From Rossellomorea vietnamensis (lineage in GTDB: Bacteria > Bacillota > Bacilli > Bacillales > Bacillaceae_B): a stretch of DNA of 64,000 nt. The notes beneath the pieces are model-generated. The model was not told the origin of the DNA. It ran no database searches and saw nothing but the letters and a program-made list of their open reading frames with translations. This document shows, piece after piece, positions 1 through 9,232 of this stretch. Both the position numbers and the translations under genes were made by a program. The stretch's first letter is position 1. Every line of letters begins with the position of its first letter. The DNA lies in NCBI RefSeq assembly GCF_001305855.1, contig NZ_LIXZ01000008.1:124001-188000 (forward strand), in the 5' to 3' direction.

Positions 1-59
1 CCTATTACATGCGTAGAAGAAGCCCCATATAAATATACTATAGCTTTTACGTTTTCCAT
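1..59 (-). CDS. Partial CDS, N-terminus only, next gene of the polysaccharide operon
   Basis: Only the first 19 codons are inside the window (MENVKAIVYLYGASSTHVI). The ATG lies 9 nt after a GAGGG ribosome binding site that is embedded in the last codons of the flippase gene, so translation is probably coupled to it. The position at the end of a polysaccharide operon suggests a further sugar-handling enzyme such as a glycosyltransferase or pyruvyltransferase, but the visible residues do not identify the family. Confidence 0.6.
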   Translation of the reverse strand, partial: MENVKAIVYLYGASSTHVI

Positions 60-64
60 TAAAA

Positions 65-1474
65 TCAGCCCTCAATTTTTTTTCTTAGAGTCCTTCTCAT
101 TGCTCTAATTACTTCTTTATCAAAAATGATTATTATTGTTATAAAAAATACAATACTACCTATACTTCCTATAAAAGGATGTATTAATTCTGAGAGTATG
201 TTAAATGTAAATATAACAATTAATACCGATAATATGTTGTACCTTAAGGATTGCAATAATAATGCAGAACTTTTCTTAATGTAGATGGAATACCCAATAA
301 AGATAAATGCCTCTATTGAAACCATTGAGATTGCTCCACCAACAGAACCATAATAATAACCTAATATAAAATATAATATTATTGCTGTGCATACCGCTAT
401 CGTCATGACTATAATTCTTTTAGATTGCTTATCTGTCGTAGTTAATGAATCTGCTAATGGGAAGCTTATAGATTGAAATAGAACAACAAATGATAGAATT
501 CTTAAAATGGAGCCAACGTTTTTCCATTCTTCTCCAAAAATAATATTGCTCCACCACTCAGAATACAAAAATAAAGGAAGAAACATAATAATACCTAGAA
601 AACTCATAACTTTTAATTGTAGGAGAGTCATCTCTCTATGTTTAGATAGATTTTTTGTTCCTAAACTAAATAGAATTGGATAAAATGCAGCTGCAATTAC
701 TCCTGGAACTTGATATAGTACTGATGGAATTTTATATGCAGCTGAAAAATAACCAACCTCTTCTAAACTAGATACTTTCTCTAACACAATCGGAGGTATT
801 TGAGGAAGTAGCATGAATAATAGACCATTAATAGTAAACCCGGCTAATCCCTTTAGTAAACGTCTATCCCAGCCACCAAACAAACTTGTGCGCTTTGAAA
901 GTAAATAAATGCTATAAATACCCCCTAGGATGCTCGAGAATCCATATATTGGAGCAACAAGGCTAAGCTCCCACTCAAATAATAATCCAATGATCAATGA
1001 TACAGCTGTAATTATTCCAGACACTGACCTTATTATTGCAGTGAAATGCATTTGTTCAATTGCCTGAAAATACACAGCACCAATTCCTTGAAGACTACCT
1101 CCAACAATTGTTGGAAAGACCATTAGGTATAATATATTTCTAACATAGACATCCGAATATAAGTTATGAATCAGAAAGTAGACAACAATACCGACAATTA
1201 AACTAAACACAAGTTTAATTCTTATATGGCTACTTACTAAAACACTTAAATTTTTACTGTTATTATTTTTACTTACTTCTCTGATAAATGTATGGGATAA
1301 TCCCATGTCACTAAAGTAACCAGCAATAGAGGCTATTGCTAAACCGATGCTCAGTATACCAAAATCACTTGCCCCTAGTGATCTTGCTATTAATATTGAA
1401 GAAATTGCTGTAAAAAGCCTTACAATAAAATTACTTAAAAATAGGTAAGTTGCGTTTTTAAATATTAATTTCAT
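65..1474 (-). CDS. Polysaccharide flippase (Wzx-type, MOP superfamily)
   Basis: A 469-residue integral membrane protein with about 12-14 hydrophobic segments spread along its length and the N-terminal signature of oligosaccharide flippases (SNFIVRLFTAISSILIARSLG). Members of this family move undecaprenyl-linked repeat units across the cytoplasmic membrane. The gene follows the initiating sugar transferase by about 30 bp in the same direction and belongs to the ywqC-led operon. The ribosome binding site is weak. A second, unrelated-looking flippase is encoded at 40607-41935, so this genome has separate exporters for two polymers. The substrate cannot be read from sequence. Confidence 0.88.
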   Translation of the reverse strand: MKLIFKNATYLFLSNFIVRLFTAISSILIARSLGASDFGILSIGLAIASIAGYFSDMGLSHTFIREVSKNNNSKNLSVLVSSHIRIKLVFSLIVGIVVYFLIHNLYSDVYVRNILYLMVFPTIVGGSLQGIGAVYFQAIEQMHFTAIIRSVSGIITAVSLIIGLLFEWELSLVAPIYGFSSILGGIYSIYLLSKRTSLFGGWDRRLLKGLAGFTINGLLFMLLPQIPPIVLEKVSSLEEVGYFSAAYKIPSVLYQVPGVIAAAFYPILFSLGTKNLSKHREMTLLQLKVMSFLGIIMFLPLFLYSEWWSNIIFGEEWKNVGSILRILSFVVLFQSISFPLADSLTTTDKQSKRIIVMTIAVCTAIILYFILGYYYGSVGGAISMVSIEAFIFIGYSIYIKKSSALLLQSLRYNILSVLIVIFTFNILSELIHPFIGSIGSIVFFITIIIIFDKEVIRAMRRTLRKKIEG

Positions 1475-1507
1475 ACTTCAACACCAGTTTCTTGAAAAAT
1501 GTTCGTA

Positions 1508-2176
1508 TTATCTAGCACCGCTACCAGTAATACAAACATTAATTGTTTTTAAAATTATAATTATATCTAAAGTGAGATTACAATTTTCAATATAAAAAAG
1601 ATCTTTATCTAACTTTTCATTAATTGTTAAATCATAACCCCCGTTAACTTGTGCCCACCCAGTAAGTCCAGGTTTTACAGATAAACGTTTAATAAAACCT
1701 GGGACTTCTTCATTGAATTTCGCTGTAAATAATGGCCTTTCCGGTCTAGGCCCTATTAAACTCATTTCTCCTATTAGTACATTAAATAATTGAGGAAGTT
1801 CATCAATTCTAGTCTTTCGAATAAATGCTCCTATCCTCGTTACTCTAGGATCATTTTTTTCCGCCCACTTAGCACCATTTATTTCAGCATCCACTCCCAT
1901 AGACCTGAGTTTTATTATCTTGAAATATTTACCGTTAAGGCCTACTCTTTCCTGGAAGAAAAAAGCATTCCCTGGAGTCTCAATTTTTATTAACAAGGCT
2001 GTAAATAAAATTATTGGAAATGTTAATGTAAGTCCCATTAAAGCTATAATAATATCAAACATACGCTTTGTTAAATTGTAATACCTTATTTGATTTTGTA
2101 AATTAAAGCCTTTTTTAGACTCCAAAAAATCACTGTATTCTATAAAAAAATCCTGTTGCTTAAGGTTAACCTTCAC
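1508..2176 (-). CDS. Undecaprenyl-phosphate sugar phosphotransferase (bacterial sugar transferase, short form)
   Basis: A 222-residue initiating transferase of the WbaP/EpsL type. It has one hydrophobic hairpin near residues 40-65 (MFDIIIALMGLTLTFPII) followed by the catalytic domain with KLRSM, RKTRIDELPQLFNVL and GPRPERP motifs, and the C-terminal KPGLTGWAQVNG. Such enzymes transfer a sugar phosphate from an NDP-sugar to undecaprenyl phosphate on the inner membrane face, starting repeat-unit assembly. The long N-terminal membrane domain of WbaP is absent, as usual for the short Gram-positive forms. The start is GTG, 8 nt after GGAGG. Confidence 0.9.
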   Translation of the reverse strand: MKVNLKQQDFFIEYSDFLESKKGFNLQNQIRYYNLTKRMFDIIIALMGLTLTFPIILFTALLIKIETPGNAFFFQERVGLNGKYFKIIKLRSMGVDAEINGAKWAEKNDPRVTRIGAFIRKTRIDELPQLFNVLIGEMSLIGPRPERPLFTAKFNEEVPGFIKRLSVKPGLTGWAQVNGGYDLTINEKLDKDLFYIENCNLTLDIIIILKTINVCITGSGAR

Positions 2177-2233
2177 ACATTATTCCTCCACTTCAATATT
2201 AATATTCACACAATATTCCATAAAAGTGATGAG

Positions 2234-3121
2234 TTACCTTATAACTTTTTTATTTTCCTCAAGTAATTTTGATAAATAATCAATAAGAGGTTCTCTTAAG
2301 TCATCATGACTCATGGAAAACTCCAATGTTGTCTTAATAAATCCAAGCTTTTCTCCCACATCATATCTATTGCCTTCAAATTCATATGCGTATACTCTTT
2401 GTGTTTTATTTAATTTTTGGATTGCATCTGTTAGTTGAATTTCCCCGCCTGCTCCAGTTTCTTGGTTTTCTAATAATCCGAAGATTTCTGGAGTAAGTAA
2501 GTAACGTCCCATTATCGCCAAATTCGATGGAGCCTTGCCTAATGCCGGTTTTTCGACAAAGTTATTAACTTGATATCTTCTATCTTCTTGTGTGGCTGGA
2601 TCAATAATTCCATAACGGTTTGTTTGGTTGTGTTCAACTGTTTGAACTCCAATGACTGATGAACCAGTTTCTTCATATTGATTAATGAGTTGTTTTACAC
2701 AAGGTGTTTCACTTACTACGATGTCATCCCCAAGTAATACTGCGAAAGGCTCGTCGCCAATGAAGTTACGAGCACACCATACCGCATGTCCTAATCCTTT
2801 TGGTTCTTTTTGACGGATATAATGGATGTTTACTAGGTTGCTGGAGTGTTGAACTTTTGCTAGTAATTCATGTTTGCCTTTTTCCGCTAAGTTTCTTTCA
2901 AGTTCTGGCGCAAGATCGAAGTGATCTTCAATGGCACGCTTGCCTTTTCCCGTTACGATAATGATATCTTCAATACCGGATGCCACGGCTTCTTCTACTA
3001 TGTATTGAATCGTTGGTTTGTCTACAATTGGAAGCATTTCTTTCGGCATCGCTTTTGTAGCTGGTAGAAAACGCGTTCCTAACCCTGCAGCTGGAATAAT
3101 AGCTTTTCTTACTTTTTTCAT
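2234..3121 (-). CDS. galU: UTP-glucose-1-phosphate uridylyltransferase
   Basis: This 295-residue protein has the full-length GalU/GtaB pattern: the nucleotide-binding start [23 protein letters not shown], then [14 protein letters not shown] and the conserved GNRYDVGEK near the C-terminus. It makes UDP-glucose from UTP and glucose-1-phosphate. The next upstream gene, UDP-glucose dehydrogenase, would turn that product into UDP-glucuronate, so the pair supplies precursor for an acidic exopolysaccharide. The start ATG follows AGGGGG with 8-nt spacing. In B. subtilis gtaB also serves teichoic acid glucosylation and phosphoglycolipid synthesis, so a housekeeping role is possible. Confidence 0.95.
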   Translation of the reverse strand: MKKVRKAIIPAAGLGTRFLPATKAMPKEMLPIVDKPTIQYIVEEAVASGIEDIIIVTGKGKRAIEDHFDLAPELERNLAEKGKHELLAKVQHSSNLVNIHYIRQKEPKGLGHAVWCARNFIGDEPFAVLLGDDIVVSETPCVKQLINQYEETGSSVIGVQTVEHNQTNRYGIIDPATQEDRRYQVNNFVEKPALGKAPSNLAIMGRYLLTPEIFGLLENQETGAGGEIQLTDAIQKLNKTQRVYAYEFEGNRYDVGEKLGFIKTTLEFSMSHDDLREPLIDYLSKLLEENKKVIR

Positions 3122-3141
3122 ATTCTAGTCCCCCTATAAGT

Positions 3142-4467
3142 TTATACGCCAGCCTTTTCTTTTGTATTTACAGCTGGTCTCCCCATTGAGTAATACTCGA
3201 TTCTTTTGTTATTCATTACTTCAATGTCATAGCAGTTACGACCGTCGAAGATGATTGGTTGTTTCATGGTTGATTTGAAAGTGTCTATATCTAGGTCTTT
3301 GAATTCGGACCATTCTGTTAGGATAAGTGTGGCGTCGGCATCCTTTAATGCCTCTTCCGTTGATGCAGCAAAGGATACGTTTGGATTGATGATTTTCTTG
3401 GCTTGTTCCATTGCCACTGGATCATAAGCGATGACGCTCGCTCCCTGTTCGATAAGATGATTCGTCATTGGAATGGAAGCTGCTTCTCGCATATCGTCCG
3501 TGTTTGGTTTGAACGCTAAGCCCAGTACAGCAATTTTCTTGCCATTTAGACTATCGAAACGATCTTGAAGCTTAGATAACAGAATGCTTTGCTGCTTTTT
3601 ATTGACTTCGATAACCCCTTTTAATAGTTCGAATTCGTATTCCACATTCCCGGCAATTTGAACAAGGGCTTTTGTATCTTTCGGGAAGCATGAACCTCCG
3701 TATCCAATCCCAGCGTTCAGGAATTGTGATCCGATACGGTTATCCATACCCATTCCTACTGCAACATCTTCTACGTTTGCTTCTACTCTTTCACAGATGT
3801 TTGAGATTTCATTAATGAAGCTGATCTTTGTTGCTAGGAAGGCATTGGCAGCGTATTTGATCATTTCGGCACTTCGGATATCTGTCTTGAACACTGGGAT
3901 ACCATAAGGTTTGTTGATTTCTTCAATGACGTCTGCTACTGTCGGGTTATCTGCACCTACAACGATTCTGTCACCATGGAAGGAATCATAAATCGCTGCC
4001 CCTTCACGTAGAAATTCTGGATTGGAGACGATTTCTACTTTCACTGGATGAACTAAGTGCTTTTGGATTGTTTCCTTGATCCAATGATTCGTTCCAACAG
4101 GTACGGTACTCTTCGTTACGACAACCACATCATGTGTGACTCCAGTAGCAATATCGATCGCTACCTGCTCAACGAATGCAAGATTCGCGGATCCATCCTC
4201 TTTCTCAGGAGTTCCTACGGCTATGTAAATAACATCAGCTGATTGAAACGCTTCAGAATGCTTGGTCGTGAAGGCTAAACGTTTGTTTTCGATATTCTTC
4301 TTCATCAATTCGTCCAGACCCGGTTCATAGATTGGGGAAATTCCTTCTCTCATTCTATTGACCTTTGCTACATCTATATCTATGCACGTTACGTGATGTC
4401 CAATCTCTGATAAACACGTACCAGTTACTAACCCAACATATCCTGTACCAACTACTGCTATATTCAT
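3142..4467 (-). CDS. ywqF: UDP-glucose 6-dehydrogenase (YwqF/TuaD family)
   Basis: Oxidises UDP-glucose to UDP-glucuronate with NAD. The N-terminal Rossmann motif is MNIAVVGTGYVGLVTGTCL, the catalytic cysteine is in GYGGSCFPKD, and the C-terminal domain has LGLAFKPNTDDMREA. The reading frame stays open upstream to 4599, but the ATG at 4467 is chosen because it follows AAGGAG with 6-nt spacing and begins exactly at the family's usual N-terminus, giving 441 residues. Its place after a Wzz protein, BY-kinase and PHP phosphatase matches ywqCDEF of B. subtilis, where the kinase phosphorylates this enzyme and increases its activity. Confidence 0.95.
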   Translation of the reverse strand: MNIAVVGTGYVGLVTGTCLSEIGHHVTCIDIDVAKVNRMREGISPIYEPGLDELMKKNIENKRLAFTTKHSEAFQSADVIYIAVGTPEKEDGSANLAFVEQVAIDIATGVTHDVVVVTKSTVPVGTNHWIKETIQKHLVHPVKVEIVSNPEFLREGAAIYDSFHGDRIVVGADNPTVADVIEEINKPYGIPVFKTDIRSAEMIKYAANAFLATKISFINEISNICERVEANVEDVAVGMGMDNRIGSQFLNAGIGYGGSCFPKDTKALVQIAGNVEYEFELLKGVIEVNKKQQSILLSKLQDRFDSLNGKKIAVLGLAFKPNTDDMREAASIPMTNHLIEQGASVIAYDPVAMEQAKKIINPNVSFAASTEEALKDADATLILTEWSEFKDLDIDTFKSTMKQPIIFDGRNCYDIEVMNNKRIEYYSMGRPAVNTKEKAGV

Positions 4468-4510
4468 GACCTTCTCCTTTTTCTCTTGAATTCTATTTAC
4501 GACATAATAA

Positions 4511-4557
4511 ATACCTAATGAAAAAACACCATTTCCAAATGTTTTTTCATTAGGTAT
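4511..4557 (-). promoter_or_regulatory. Perfect 17-bp inverted repeat upstream of ywqF
   Basis: Arms at 4511-4527 (ATACCTAATGAAAAAAC) and 4541-4557 are exact reverse complements with a 13-nt loop. In the transcript this forms an AU-rich stem just ahead of the ywqF ribosome binding site and downstream of the structured leader at 4660-4835. It lacks a clean U-tract, so it may be a weak terminator, an mRNA stability element or the target of antitermination. Confidence 0.6.
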
Positions 4558-4659
4558 CCAATTGAAACCTGTACCAACTATTACATAAAGCGTTTTCATT
4601 GTTTTTCTTTACATGTGTTTATTAAAATAGTAAATGTGGGCATCTAACCCTTCCTCACA

Positions 4660-4835
4660 TCCAACCATTGACGACGTGCGTCTAAGGCAAAGTTTCTCTT
4701 CACCCACGGCGTGACCGAGTGCCTCCATGGATAATGGCAAGGAGACATTCCCAAAATTCTACTGTTGTCTGTGTAGAGCTTTTGTTTCTTATTTACCAAC
4801 GACAATAGTACCTTAGGATTACCTGTATCTTGACC
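4660..4835 (-). ncRNA. Structured leader between ywqE and ywqF, possible EAR (epsC) antitermination RNA
   Basis: The 372-bp gap between the phosphatase and ywqF is unusually long for this tight operon and is GC-richer than its flanks. On the minus strand it can form several stems: TGTCTCC with GGAGGCA around a 14-nt loop, and CTATTGTC with GACAACAGTAG (one bulge). The EAR element of B. subtilis sits at the same kind of place, inside the eps operon just after the kinase gene, and promotes readthrough of distant terminators. The identification rests on position and structure. I did not match it base by base to the Rfam consensus. Confidence 0.5.
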
Positions 4836-4839
4836 TGCG

Positions 4840-5607
4840 TTAGAAGATTCCGAGGAATTTTTTCTTTTTGATCAATTCAGGTATTTCTTTATAGATTGTT
4901 TTTCCGTCCACGAGCATTTCTGCATTTTCGGTAAAGTAATAGACCATGTCGATTCCGTATTTTTTCTCTATATAGTCCATCGCCTCTTCCATTTTGAAGG
5001 TGCGATTATGGATGTTATGGGCGTCCGATGCTAGGAAGTGCGTCAGGTTGGCTTGGATCATCTGGTCTGAAAACTTTTGGATGTTCTTTCCGAAGTAACC
5101 TACCAGGCTGGAAGCTGTCAGTTGAGTGATGGCACCATTCTTGACCAATTTGTATAATTTATCTGGTCGTTCGATCAATTCGGCATTTCGCTCCGGATGA
5201 ACGATGACCGGTGTAAGACCTTCAACTTGGATATCGTAGAGCAGTCGTTCTGCGTATCTTGGTACAGAACTTGATGGAAATTCGATGAATAGGTACTGTG
5301 ATGATTGATTGAGGGGAAGAATCTCATCCCTCTTATAATCTTCTAGAATCTCACCATAGATACGGCATTCCTGCCCAGGCAGGACTGTCAGGTTCACGTT
5401 TCCTCTTTTAAATGCTTCGTTGACAGTGTCGACTAGAGGCAGGATATCAGACTTCTGGTTGTCATACTTTCCATTACGGTGGTGAGGAGTCGCGATGATT
5501 GTGTGAATGCCTTCAGAAACCGCTTGTTTCGCCATATCTATGCTGTCCTCAATCGTCTTGGCTCCGTCATCTATCCCAGGCAAAATGTGACTGTGAATGT
5601 CTATCAT
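4840..5607 (-). CDS. ywqE: Tyrosine-protein phosphatase, PHP family (YwqE/CpsB/CapC)
   Basis: A 255-residue manganese-dependent phosphatase with PHP-family metal ligands visible in order: MIDIHSHILPGIDDG at the N-terminus, ATPHH near residue 40, HPERN near 137 and SDAHN near 194. It removes phosphate from the tyrosine cluster of the partner kinase and from its targets, controlling polysaccharide chain length and export. The gene lies about 100 bp downstream of the kinase gene in the same operon, as in B. subtilis ywqCDE and pneumococcal cpsBCD. Length and motifs are typical. Confidence 0.93.
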   Translation of the reverse strand: MIDIHSHILPGIDDGAKTIEDSIDMAKQAVSEGIHTIIATPHHRNGKYDNQKSDILPLVDTVNEAFKRGNVNLTVLPGQECRIYGEILEDYKRDEILPLNQSSQYLFIEFPSSSVPRYAERLLYDIQVEGLTPVIVHPERNAELIERPDKLYKLVKNGAITQLTASSLVGYFGKNIQKFSDQMIQANLTHFLASDAHNIHNRTFKMEEAMDYIEKKYGIDMVYYFTENAEMLVDGKTIYKEIPELIKKKKFLGIF

Positions 5608-5712
5608 GCCGACCCCTCCTTGTTAAATGGTTAATTATACCCATTAGCATACCCATTCATATTTTACTATAATGTTTAAAAATGTAAAGTAAATATATAA
5701 TTGTTATTTATG

Positions 5713-6420
5713 TTATTTATTTCCACCATAATAATAGTAGTAATTACTATCTTTCATTTCTCTATTATTCAATACGACGCCAACTAGTTTCGCCTTGGCT
5801 GCTTCTAATAATTCCTTGGATTTTACTGCTCTGTCCACTTCTGTTGTTCCTGAGCTGATGACAAGGATGGTACCTTGGCATTGATTCGCTAATATTTGTC
5901 CATCTGTCACGGCAAGTACCGGAGGCGTATCAAAGATCACCATGTCATATTCTTCATGCACTTCTTTAAAGAAGTGCTCCATACGCTTTGAGTTAAGAAG
6001 TTCTGCCGGATTTGGCGGGATGGGACCGCATGTGAGCAGGTCCAGGTTTTTCACATCGGATGAATGGGTTACTTCTGTTAAACTCTTCTGACGTGTCAGT
6101 ACACTCGTCAACCCGAACGTATTATTCAATCCGAATGTATAATGAGCCGTTGGTTTACGCATATCAGCGTCAACCAGAAGAACTCTCTTTCCTTCCTGTG
6201 CAAAGACGACACCAAGATTGGCAGAGGTAGTTGACTTTCCTTCACCGGGTCCTGATGACGTGACCATAAGGGAACGTAATTCCTGATCGATGAATGAAAA
6301 GTTGATATTGGTTCGAATCGTTTTATATTGTTCAGAGATCGGAGACATCGGATCCGTTTTCGTAATCAATTTACGCTTGGTATTCATCATTTGTTTCTTG
6401 AGATTCTTGTTAAGAGCCAA
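5713..6420 (-). CDS. ywqD: BY-family protein tyrosine kinase (CpsD/CapB/YwqD)
   Basis: Cytoplasmic bacterial tyrosine kinase. It shows Walker A (SSGPGEGKST, about residues 55-64), Walker A' (LLVDADMRKP), Walker B (MVIFDTPP) and a C-terminal tyrosine cluster (NYYYYYGG) that is autophosphorylated. It needs the Wzz-type membrane protein encoded just upstream for activation. The TTG at 6420 is preferred as start: it gives MALNKN, close to MALRKN of B. subtilis YwqD as I recall it, and sits 6-7 nt after GAGGTG. The GTG at 6429 is the alternative. Either start overlaps the end of ywqC. Confidence 0.93.
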   Translation of the reverse strand: MALNKNLKKQMMNTKRKLITKTDPMSPISEQYKTIRTNINFSFIDQELRSLMVTSSGPGEGKSTTSANLGVVFAQEGKRVLLVDADMRKPTAHYTFGLNNTFGLTSVLTRQKSLTEVTHSSDVKNLDLLTCGPIPPNPAELLNSKRMEHFFKEVHEEYDMVIFDTPPVLAVTDGQILANQCQGTILVISSGTTEVDRAVKSKELLEAAKAKLVGVVLNNREMKDSNYYYYYGGNK

Positions 6421-7153
6421 CTGTCTCACCTCTCACTCTTGATTTTCGTTGGGAACGGCTTTTGGCTTGTTCTGCCTGGTCCTGGATTCGTGTGATCGAT
6501 CCAAGTACCGGAAGGCCTAGGATTTTTTCTACTTCCTGTTCCGTCTTGATTGTATTATCAAGGAATTCTAATAGGAAGGCTAAACCGACACCCGCCATCA
6601 ATCCTACGACTGTAGCAATGGCGATATTCAGTAAAGGTTTCGGTTTAATGGGAGATTGGTCTTTCCCCACTTCCGCTTTTGCCAGGATACTTACGTTATC
6701 CACATTCATGATCTTACCGATTTCTCCTTGAAAGACACCTGCTATTTTATTGGCAATGGCAGCAGCCTGTTTTGGATCGGTGTCTTCAACAGATAGGTTG
6801 ATGACTTGGGAGTCCTTTTCGCTGGCAACCGAAAGTTTTTCATTTAATTCTTCAACTGTTAGGTTCAGATTTAAATCTGCAATGACCTTTTCAAGAATGG
6901 CCGGGCTTTTCATAATGACATTGTACGTATTAATCAATTGAAGATTCGTTTGAATTTCTCCAATATTATAAGCCGGTTGATCCGATTTGGACTGATTGAC
7001 GAGTAATTGGGTTGAGGATTGATACACCGGTGTCAATAGAAAGAAGCTTACCCCTCCGCTTACAAAAATGGCTGTAAGGGTGATTAGCAGGATGAGCTGC
7101 ATTCTCTTCTTTATGGTCTCGATCAATTCCTTCACACTAATTGTTTCTTCCAT
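6410..7153 (-). CDS. ywqC: Chain-length modulator and kinase activator, Wzz family (YwqC/CapA)
   Basis: A 247-residue membrane protein with transmembrane helices near residues 18-38 and 175-195 enclosing an extracytoplasmic Wzz domain. The short cytoplasmic tail (LPVLGSITRIQD onward) docks the BY-kinase in this family. It sets polymer length and activates the kinase encoded immediately downstream. It is the first gene of the minus-strand operon. The AT-rich 197 bp upstream, shared with a divergent gene, should hold its promoter, although no clear -35/-10 pair stood out. A second Wzz-like protein without a partner kinase is at 31641-32348. Confidence 0.92.
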   Translation of the reverse strand: MEETISVKELIETIKKRMQLILLITLTAIFVSGGVSFFLLTPVYQSSTQLLVNQSKSDQPAYNIGEIQTNLQLINTYNVIMKSPAILEKVIADLNLNLTVEELNEKLSVASEKDSQVINLSVEDTDPKQAAAIANKIAGVFQGEIGKIMNVDNVSILAKAEVGKDQSPIKPKPLLNIAIATVVGLMAGVGLAFLLEFLDNTIKTEQEVEKILGLPVLGSITRIQDQAEQAKSRSQRKSRVRGETVGS

Positions 7154-7350
7154 AACTTCCTCCTAAAGAAAAATATGTAAAATAATATCATATCTTGTTG
7201 TTTTTTTTCTCGTTTATTGTCATAATTTTAATTGAATTGTAATATTTCCATACTTATCTATTAAACTACAAATTTTTCTATTTGAAAAGGGAATTATCAT
7301 AATTGGTATTTATTTCTTGTCACAATTTACCTGTAGGAAAGGAGATTTCC

Positions 7351-8172
7351 ATGAAAAAATTATTGCTCACGCTATTGGCTATCGGCTGCGTTGCGTTCTT
7401 GTACCTTGGAAACATGTATTGGAAAGAAAAAACGACACTGGTCGCTTCTGAAGAAAAGACCACCAAGACGATTGAAACTTCTCCGTCAGAGGAAACACCA
7501 GCTCCTCAAAAGGAAGCAACCGAGGAAGAAGGAAAGAAAGATCTTGATTCCCTTACTTCCAACTGGCCGGAAGAAGCCCGCACTCATTTTATAGAGCTTG
7601 TGAAGAATGGTGAATCCTTTAAGCTGGCTATAGTCGGTTCCCCGGCTATGGGGGAAGATGAAAATGGTTGGGCTCCTCAATTAAAAGAAAAGCTCTTATC
7701 GGAACTCGGTTCTCAAGTGGAAGTGGAGATCTTTCAATCGGACGTCACGTCCATTGAATTTATCAATGGTGAAGAATCAGACAATGTTCTCGCCTTCGAA
7801 CCCGATCTCGTTCTACTAGAACCCTTCTCCCTTAAGGATAACTCTAATCAGGTAGGGACCGTTCAGAACCATGAAAGCATTCTTATGTTCTTAAGGGAAA
7901 TGAAAGAAACAAACGAAGATAGTGTTTTACTTCTTCAACCTCCTCATCCATTAGAAGGGGCTACTTACTACCCTCAGCAAATTGAGGCATTGAAGGAATT
8001 TGCCGGAGAAGAATCCATTTCATACCTTGACCATTGGGATTCTTGGCCGGATGATGAGACCCTCAGCGATTACTTAATCGACTCTCAGGACACGCCTAAC
8101 GAAAAGGGGCATGAAATCTGGGCGGATTATTTAATAGAATATTTTATCAATGAATCATCAGAATCTTCATAA
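7351..8172 (+). CDS. Membrane-anchored SGNH/GDSL-type hydrolase
   Basis: The ATG at 7351 follows AAAGGAG and starts a 273-residue protein. An N-terminal signal anchor (LLLTLLAIGCVAFLYLG) is followed by a charged, low-complexity linker. The remaining sequence resembles the SGNH fold: IVGSPAMGED carries the likely nucleophile serine of block I, and DTPNEKGHEIWADYL holds the Asp-x-x-His-like block V. Such enzymes remove or transfer acyl groups on wall polymers or polysaccharides. It is divergent from the ywqC operon and 80 bp upstream of an LCP ligase gene, which supports a role on the cell surface. The substrate is unknown. Confidence 0.75.
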   Translation: MKKLLLTLLAIGCVAFLYLGNMYWKEKTTLVASEEKTTKTIETSPSEETPAPQKEATEEEGKKDLDSLTSNWPEEARTHFIELVKNGESFKLAIVGSPAMGEDENGWAPQLKEKLLSELGSQVEVEIFQSDVTSIEFINGEESDNVLAFEPDLVLLEPFSLKDNSNQVGTVQNHESILMFLREMKETNEDSVLLLQPPHPLEGATYYPQQIEALKEFAGEESISYLDHWDSWPDDETLSDYLIDSQDTPNEKGHEIWADYLIEYFINESSESS

Positions 8173-8254
8173 ATAATTCAAAAATTCTATCTATGCAATT
8201 GGTCCCGAATCTGCTATCTTATGGAGTAGGCTAACTAAAGGTGAGGTAACGTTA

Positions 8255-9190
8255 ATGAGAAGTGATAAACATACAAATCGAAAGAAACGAAGATGGCCAA
8301 AGATCCTTGGTATGATTGTGCTGTTACTAATTGTTGCCGGCGGTGTATATGGATATAGTATCTATGCTTCATTGAATAAAGCAGTGGACACCATGCACTC
8401 CCCAATCGACCGTGACAAATCGTCGAAACGTACGAAAGAAATTGAATTCAAAGACAAAGAACCATTCTCTGTTCTTCTATTAGGTGTAGATGAACGAAAG
8501 AATGATAAAGGTCGCTCGGATTCCATGATCGTCCTGACCGTCAATCCGGAAACTAAATCCGTGAAGATGATCAGTATCCCCCGTGATACTCTGACCGATA
8601 TTGTAGGTCGTGGGACGAGGGATAAGATTAATCACGCATACGCATTCGGCGGTGTTGAAATGTCTATGAATACTGTGGAAGAGTTACTTGATATCCCTAT
8701 CGATTACTATGTACAGATCAATATGGACGGTTTCAAGGATATCGTGAATGCTGTCGGTGGTGTGACGGTCAATAATGATCTGGACTTCAATTATGATGGA
8801 TATACATTCCGAGAAGGAAAGCTTGACCTGAATGGAAAAGAAGCTCTGGCTTTCTCACGTATGAGATATGAAGATCCACGAGGAGACTTCGGAAGACAGC
8901 TCCGTCAACGGGAGGTCATCCAGGCCGTCATTCGTGAAGGGGCAAGCGTATCAAGTCTTTGGAACTTCGATAATATCTTCGATGCTCTGGGAAGTAACGT
9001 CAAAACCAATCTTACGTTCGAAGAAATGGTCGAAATCCAAAAGCACTACAAATCAGCATCAAAGGATATAGAACAGATTCAAATCAAGACCGGTACAGGT
9101 ACAAAAATCGATGGAATCTATTACTATGTGATTCCTGATGAAGAACTGAATGAGATTCAGGATACTCTTAAAAAGCATCTTGAATTATAA
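8255..9190 (+). CDS. LytR-CpsA-Psr (LCP) family wall polymer ligase
   Basis: A 311-residue protein with a basic cytoplasmic N-terminus, one transmembrane helix near residues 17-35, and the LCP domain. Family motifs are visible: FSVLLLGVDER, KGRSDSMIVLTVNP, SIPRDT, DKINHAYAFGG and YEDPRGDFGRQLRQR, with the arginines and aspartates that bind the lipid pyrophosphate. LCP enzymes move undecaprenyl-linked polymers (teichoic acid, teichuronic acid, capsule) onto peptidoglycan. The start is supported by AAAGGTGAGG 8 nt upstream. The neighbouring polysaccharide operon is a likely source of its substrate. A second LCP protein is encoded at 30568-31581. Confidence 0.93.
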   Translation: MRSDKHTNRKKRRWPKILGMIVLLLIVAGGVYGYSIYASLNKAVDTMHSPIDRDKSSKRTKEIEFKDKEPFSVLLLGVDERKNDKGRSDSMIVLTVNPETKSVKMISIPRDTLTDIVGRGTRDKINHAYAFGGVEMSMNTVEELLDIPIDYYVQINMDGFKDIVNAVGGVTVNNDLDFNYDGYTFREGKLDLNGKEALAFSRMRYEDPRGDFGRQLRQREVIQAVIREGASVSSLWNFDNIFDALGSNVKTNLTFEEMVEIQKHYKSASKDIEQIQIKTGTGTKIDGIYYYVIPDEELNEIQDTLKKHLEL

Positions 9191-9197
9191 AAAGAAA

Positions 9198-9232
9198 GGC
9201 TAGGGATCTGCTGATCCTTAGCCTCTTCTTTT
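9198..9232 (+). terminator. Terminator after the LCP gene
   Basis: The stem GGCTAGGGATC/GATCCTTAGCC with a 4-nt loop is followed by TCTTCTTTT. It lies between convergent genes and may serve both strands. Confidence 0.85.

Noticed and set aside
4468..4599. 44-codon N-terminal extension of the UDP-glucose dehydrogenase frame
   Set aside because: It covers a 17-bp inverted repeat and lacks a good ribosome binding site. The ATG at 4467 has AAGGAG and gives the conserved N-terminus.
4660..4835. Cyclic di-GMP or cyclic di-AMP riboswitch in the ywqE-ywqF gap
   Set aside because: The conserved cores of those aptamers were not found, and position fits EAR better.
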